A DNA stretch of 7,171 nucleotides from positions 1 to 7,171 of the forward strand of contig PNND01000090.1 of assembly GCA_013824045.1 (NCBI GenBank), written 5' to 3'. Of this stretch, positions 6,009-7,171 are shown piece by piece. The DNA comes from Rhodobacter sp. (GTDB taxonomy: Bacteria > Pseudomonadota > Alphaproteobacteria > Rhodobacterales > Rhodobacteraceae). The position numbers were made by a program, and so were the translations under genes. The first letter of the stretch is position 1, and the number at the start of each line of letters is the position of its first letter. The notes below the pieces were generated by a model. That model searched no databases and was not told the origin of the DNA. It saw nothing but the letters and a program-made list of their open reading frames with translations.

Positions 6009-6014
6009 AGTATA
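6009..6014 (-). promoter_or_regulatory. Candidate -10 box of the carbonic anhydrase gene
   Basis: TATACT on the minus strand, the same hexamer as in the sbtA promoter, lies 43 bases before the ATG in an AT-rich patch (6001-6060 is about 42% GC). The hexamer 17 bases upstream is GGAAAT, not a -35 box, so the promoter may depend on an activator. The call rests on one hexamer. Confidence 0.4.
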
Positions 6015-6037
6015 GGAAAATTCGAGTGTTTATTTCC

Positions 6038-6048
6038 TTGCCCGGCAA
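6038..6048. promoter_or_regulatory. Short palindrome in the divergent promoter region
   Basis: TTGCC-c-GGCAA, a perfect 11-base palindrome, lies between the carbonic anhydrase gene and the divergent small gene. It is upstream of the TATACT box of the former. It is a possible regulator site, but the half-sites are only five bases. Confidence 0.3.
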
Positions 6049-6107
6049 CCTTTCGTTCAATGGCATGAAACATGCTGTCCGCGGGTGTGATGCGTGCGAG
6101 GGACGGG

Positions 6108-6464
6108 ATGGCGGGCAGGGTGGTGACCTTGCATCCGCGTGAGCGGGTGGATGAGGATGAGGGTGCGATCCTCGCGATCTTTGATCGGTTGGGTGCGGAC
6201 CCCGGCGCGAAGCTGGTGACACGGGCGGTGGGCGAACTGGCGATGGCGGTCACTGTGATGAGCGCGCAGGTGGAGCGGCATGAGCTGGAAACCTTGCCGC
6301 GCGGGTTGAAGCGGATGCAGGCCATGGCGGCAGGGGTGGGCATGATCAGCCTTGCGCGGGTGGCCGAGGATGCGCGGGCGGTGCTGCTGCGCGGGGATGC
6401 CACGGCCTTTGCCGCCGTCTGGGCGCGGCTGGTGCGGGTGGCGGAACGGTCTTTGGTGCGGTGA
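6108..6464 (+). CDS. Small helical protein, degenerate Hpt-like
   Basis: A 118-residue, all-helical, Ala/Arg/Met-rich protein with no signal peptide. The second half (RGLKRMQAMAAGVGMISLARVAEDARAVLLRGD, about 65-97) follows the spacing of a histidine phosphotransfer domain: the HxLKG helix, a Gly turn, then LAxxAExARxL. The position of the phosphate-accepting His is Arg here and the following Gly is also changed, so it would not work as a normal phosphotransferase. This resemblance is my inference. I cannot name a family. The start is uncertain: the ATG at 6108 has GAGGGA (6098-6103) in front, while in-frame ATGs at 6072 (130 residues) and 6090 have none. It is divergent from the carbonic anhydrase gene and separate from the aminopeptidase by 160 bases. 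It ends in VAERSLVR. Confidence 0.65.
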   Translation: MAGRVVTLHPRERVDEDEGAILAIFDRLGADPGAKLVTRAVGELAMAVTVMSAQVERHELETLPRGLKRMQAMAAGVGMISLARVAEDARAVLLRGDATAFAAVWARLVRVAERSLVR

Positions 6465-6467
6465 GCG

Positions 6468-6488
6468 GGGCCTATCCGCGCGAGGCCC
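6468..6488 (+). other. Hairpin after the Hpt-like gene
   Basis: GGGCCT (6468-6473) and AGGCCC (6483-6488) pair perfectly around a nine-base loop, three bases after the stop codon. No T-run follows, so termination here would be inefficient or factor-dependent. Confidence 0.3.
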
Positions 6489-6624
6489 GGGCGGTTCCTG
6501 CGGGGAAGGTTGCAGGATGAGTGAGCCGATTTCTAGGGAACTGCCTCCCGCGCGGTGACTGGCCTTGCGGGGGCGAGGCGGCATTCATAGGGTTCTGGGG
6601 GAAACCACCTTTGGAACCGACGCC

Positions 6625-7171
6625 ATGACCGATGCCGCGCTGCCCTATCTGACGCCCCAGTTTGCCGATCCCGCAGCGGAGGCGTTGCCTTTGCATGTGG
6701 TGCCCTCGGACGGGATTGACGCGCTGACGGCAGAGTTGGGGCCGGAGGCGGCGGTGTGGCTTGCGGCGACGGGGTTCAAGGGGGATCTGGGCGAACTGCG
6801 CCTGCTGCCGGCTTCGGGGGGTGGGCTGGCCGGAGCGGTGGCGGGCTATGGCACGGCCAAGGCGCGGCGGCGGATGCGGTTCGGGCTGGCCAAGGCTGTG
6901 GCGGCGCTGCCCGCCGGGGCGTGGCGGATCGAAGGGGAGTTGAGCAAGGCCGAGCGGGAAGAGGCGGCGTTGGGCTGGGTGCTGACGCAATATCGCTTTG
7001 GTCGGTATCGCACACCGAAGACGGACGCTGGGGCCTTGCTGGTTTGCCCGGAGGGGGTGGATGCGGCGCGGGTGATCGCTATGGCGCGGGGGGAGTTCCT
7101 GACGCGTGATCTGATCAACACGCCCGCGCAGGATATGGGGCCGGGGGAGTTGGAGGCGGCCTTTGCCGCGC
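6625..7171 (+). CDS. Leucyl aminopeptidase family protein, M17 (partial, C-terminus beyond window)
   Basis: Open from an ATG at 6625 to the right edge, 182 codons of a family that is usually about 450-480 residues. What is seen is the N-terminal, non-catalytic domain: GPEAAVWLAATGFKGDLGEL, AGYGTAKARRRMRFGLAKAV (about 73-92) and QYRFGRYRTPK. It then reaches the start of the catalytic domain with the M17 hallmark FLTRDLINTPAQDMGPGEL (158-176). The metal-binding and catalytic residues lie outside the window. M17 enzymes are cytosolic two-metal aminopeptidases that release N-terminal residues from peptides. The ribosome binding site is weak (GGAA, 6613-6616). Residues from the ATG fit the N-terminal domain, so the start is likely right. 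I expect the reading frame to continue; nothing seen here suggests a broken gene. Confidence 0.9.
   Translation, partial: MTDAALPYLTPQFADPAAEALPLHVVPSDGIDALTAELGPEAAVWLAATGFKGDLGELRLLPASGGGLAGAVAGYGTAKARRRMRFGLAKAVAALPAGAWRIEGELSKAEREEAALGWVLTQYRFGRYRTPKTDAGALLVCPEGVDAARVIAMARGEFLTRDLINTPAQDMGPGELEAAFAA

Noticed and set aside
1..7171. CRISPR array, tRNA, rRNA or insertion sequence
   Set aside because: No regularly spaced repeats, no tRNA-like cloverleaf, no rRNA sequence and no recognisable transposase were seen on either strand.

Overview
The window is high-GC DNA (about 65-75% in the genes) whose protein sequences look like a Rhodobacteraceae-type alphaproteobacterium (Rhodobacter/Gemmobacter-like). 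That placement rests on composition and protein style only, because no marker RNA gene is present. It reads as chromosomal housekeeping sequence around one small accessory module.

Layout. 1-761 (minus) is the N-terminal part of an exported DUF4424 protein that runs off the left edge. It is divergent from an MFS transporter (886-2064, plus), followed by asd, aspartate-semialdehyde dehydrogenase (2157-3179, plus), which ends in a clear intrinsic terminator (3201-3227). Next comes about 600 bases with no convincing gene (3228-3860). It includes a stretch at only about 51% GC and holds at most one 60-residue ORF. The minus strand then carries a three-gene inorganic-carbon set, read right to left: a beta-carbonic anhydrase (5965-5318), an SbtA/DUF897-family bicarbonate permease (5151-4171) and a PII/SbtB-like protein (4169-3861). 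Divergent from the carbonic anhydrase is a small helical protein that resembles a degenerate Hpt domain (6108-6464, plus). The right edge cuts an M17 leucyl-aminopeptidase-family gene (6625 onward, plus).

How it fits together. The carbonic anhydrase interconverts CO2 and bicarbonate, the permease would import bicarbonate with sodium, and the PII-like protein would gate the permease. sbtA and sbtB are separated by one base and the sbtB ribosome binding site lies inside sbtA, so they are translationally coupled. Immediately upstream of sbtA is a good sigma-70-type promoter (TTCACA, 16 bases, TATACT) whose -35 box forms one half of a perfect 16-bp palindrome. This implies that sbtAB transcription is controlled by a dimeric regulator. 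This carbon-uptake set with its operator is the most interesting part of the window.
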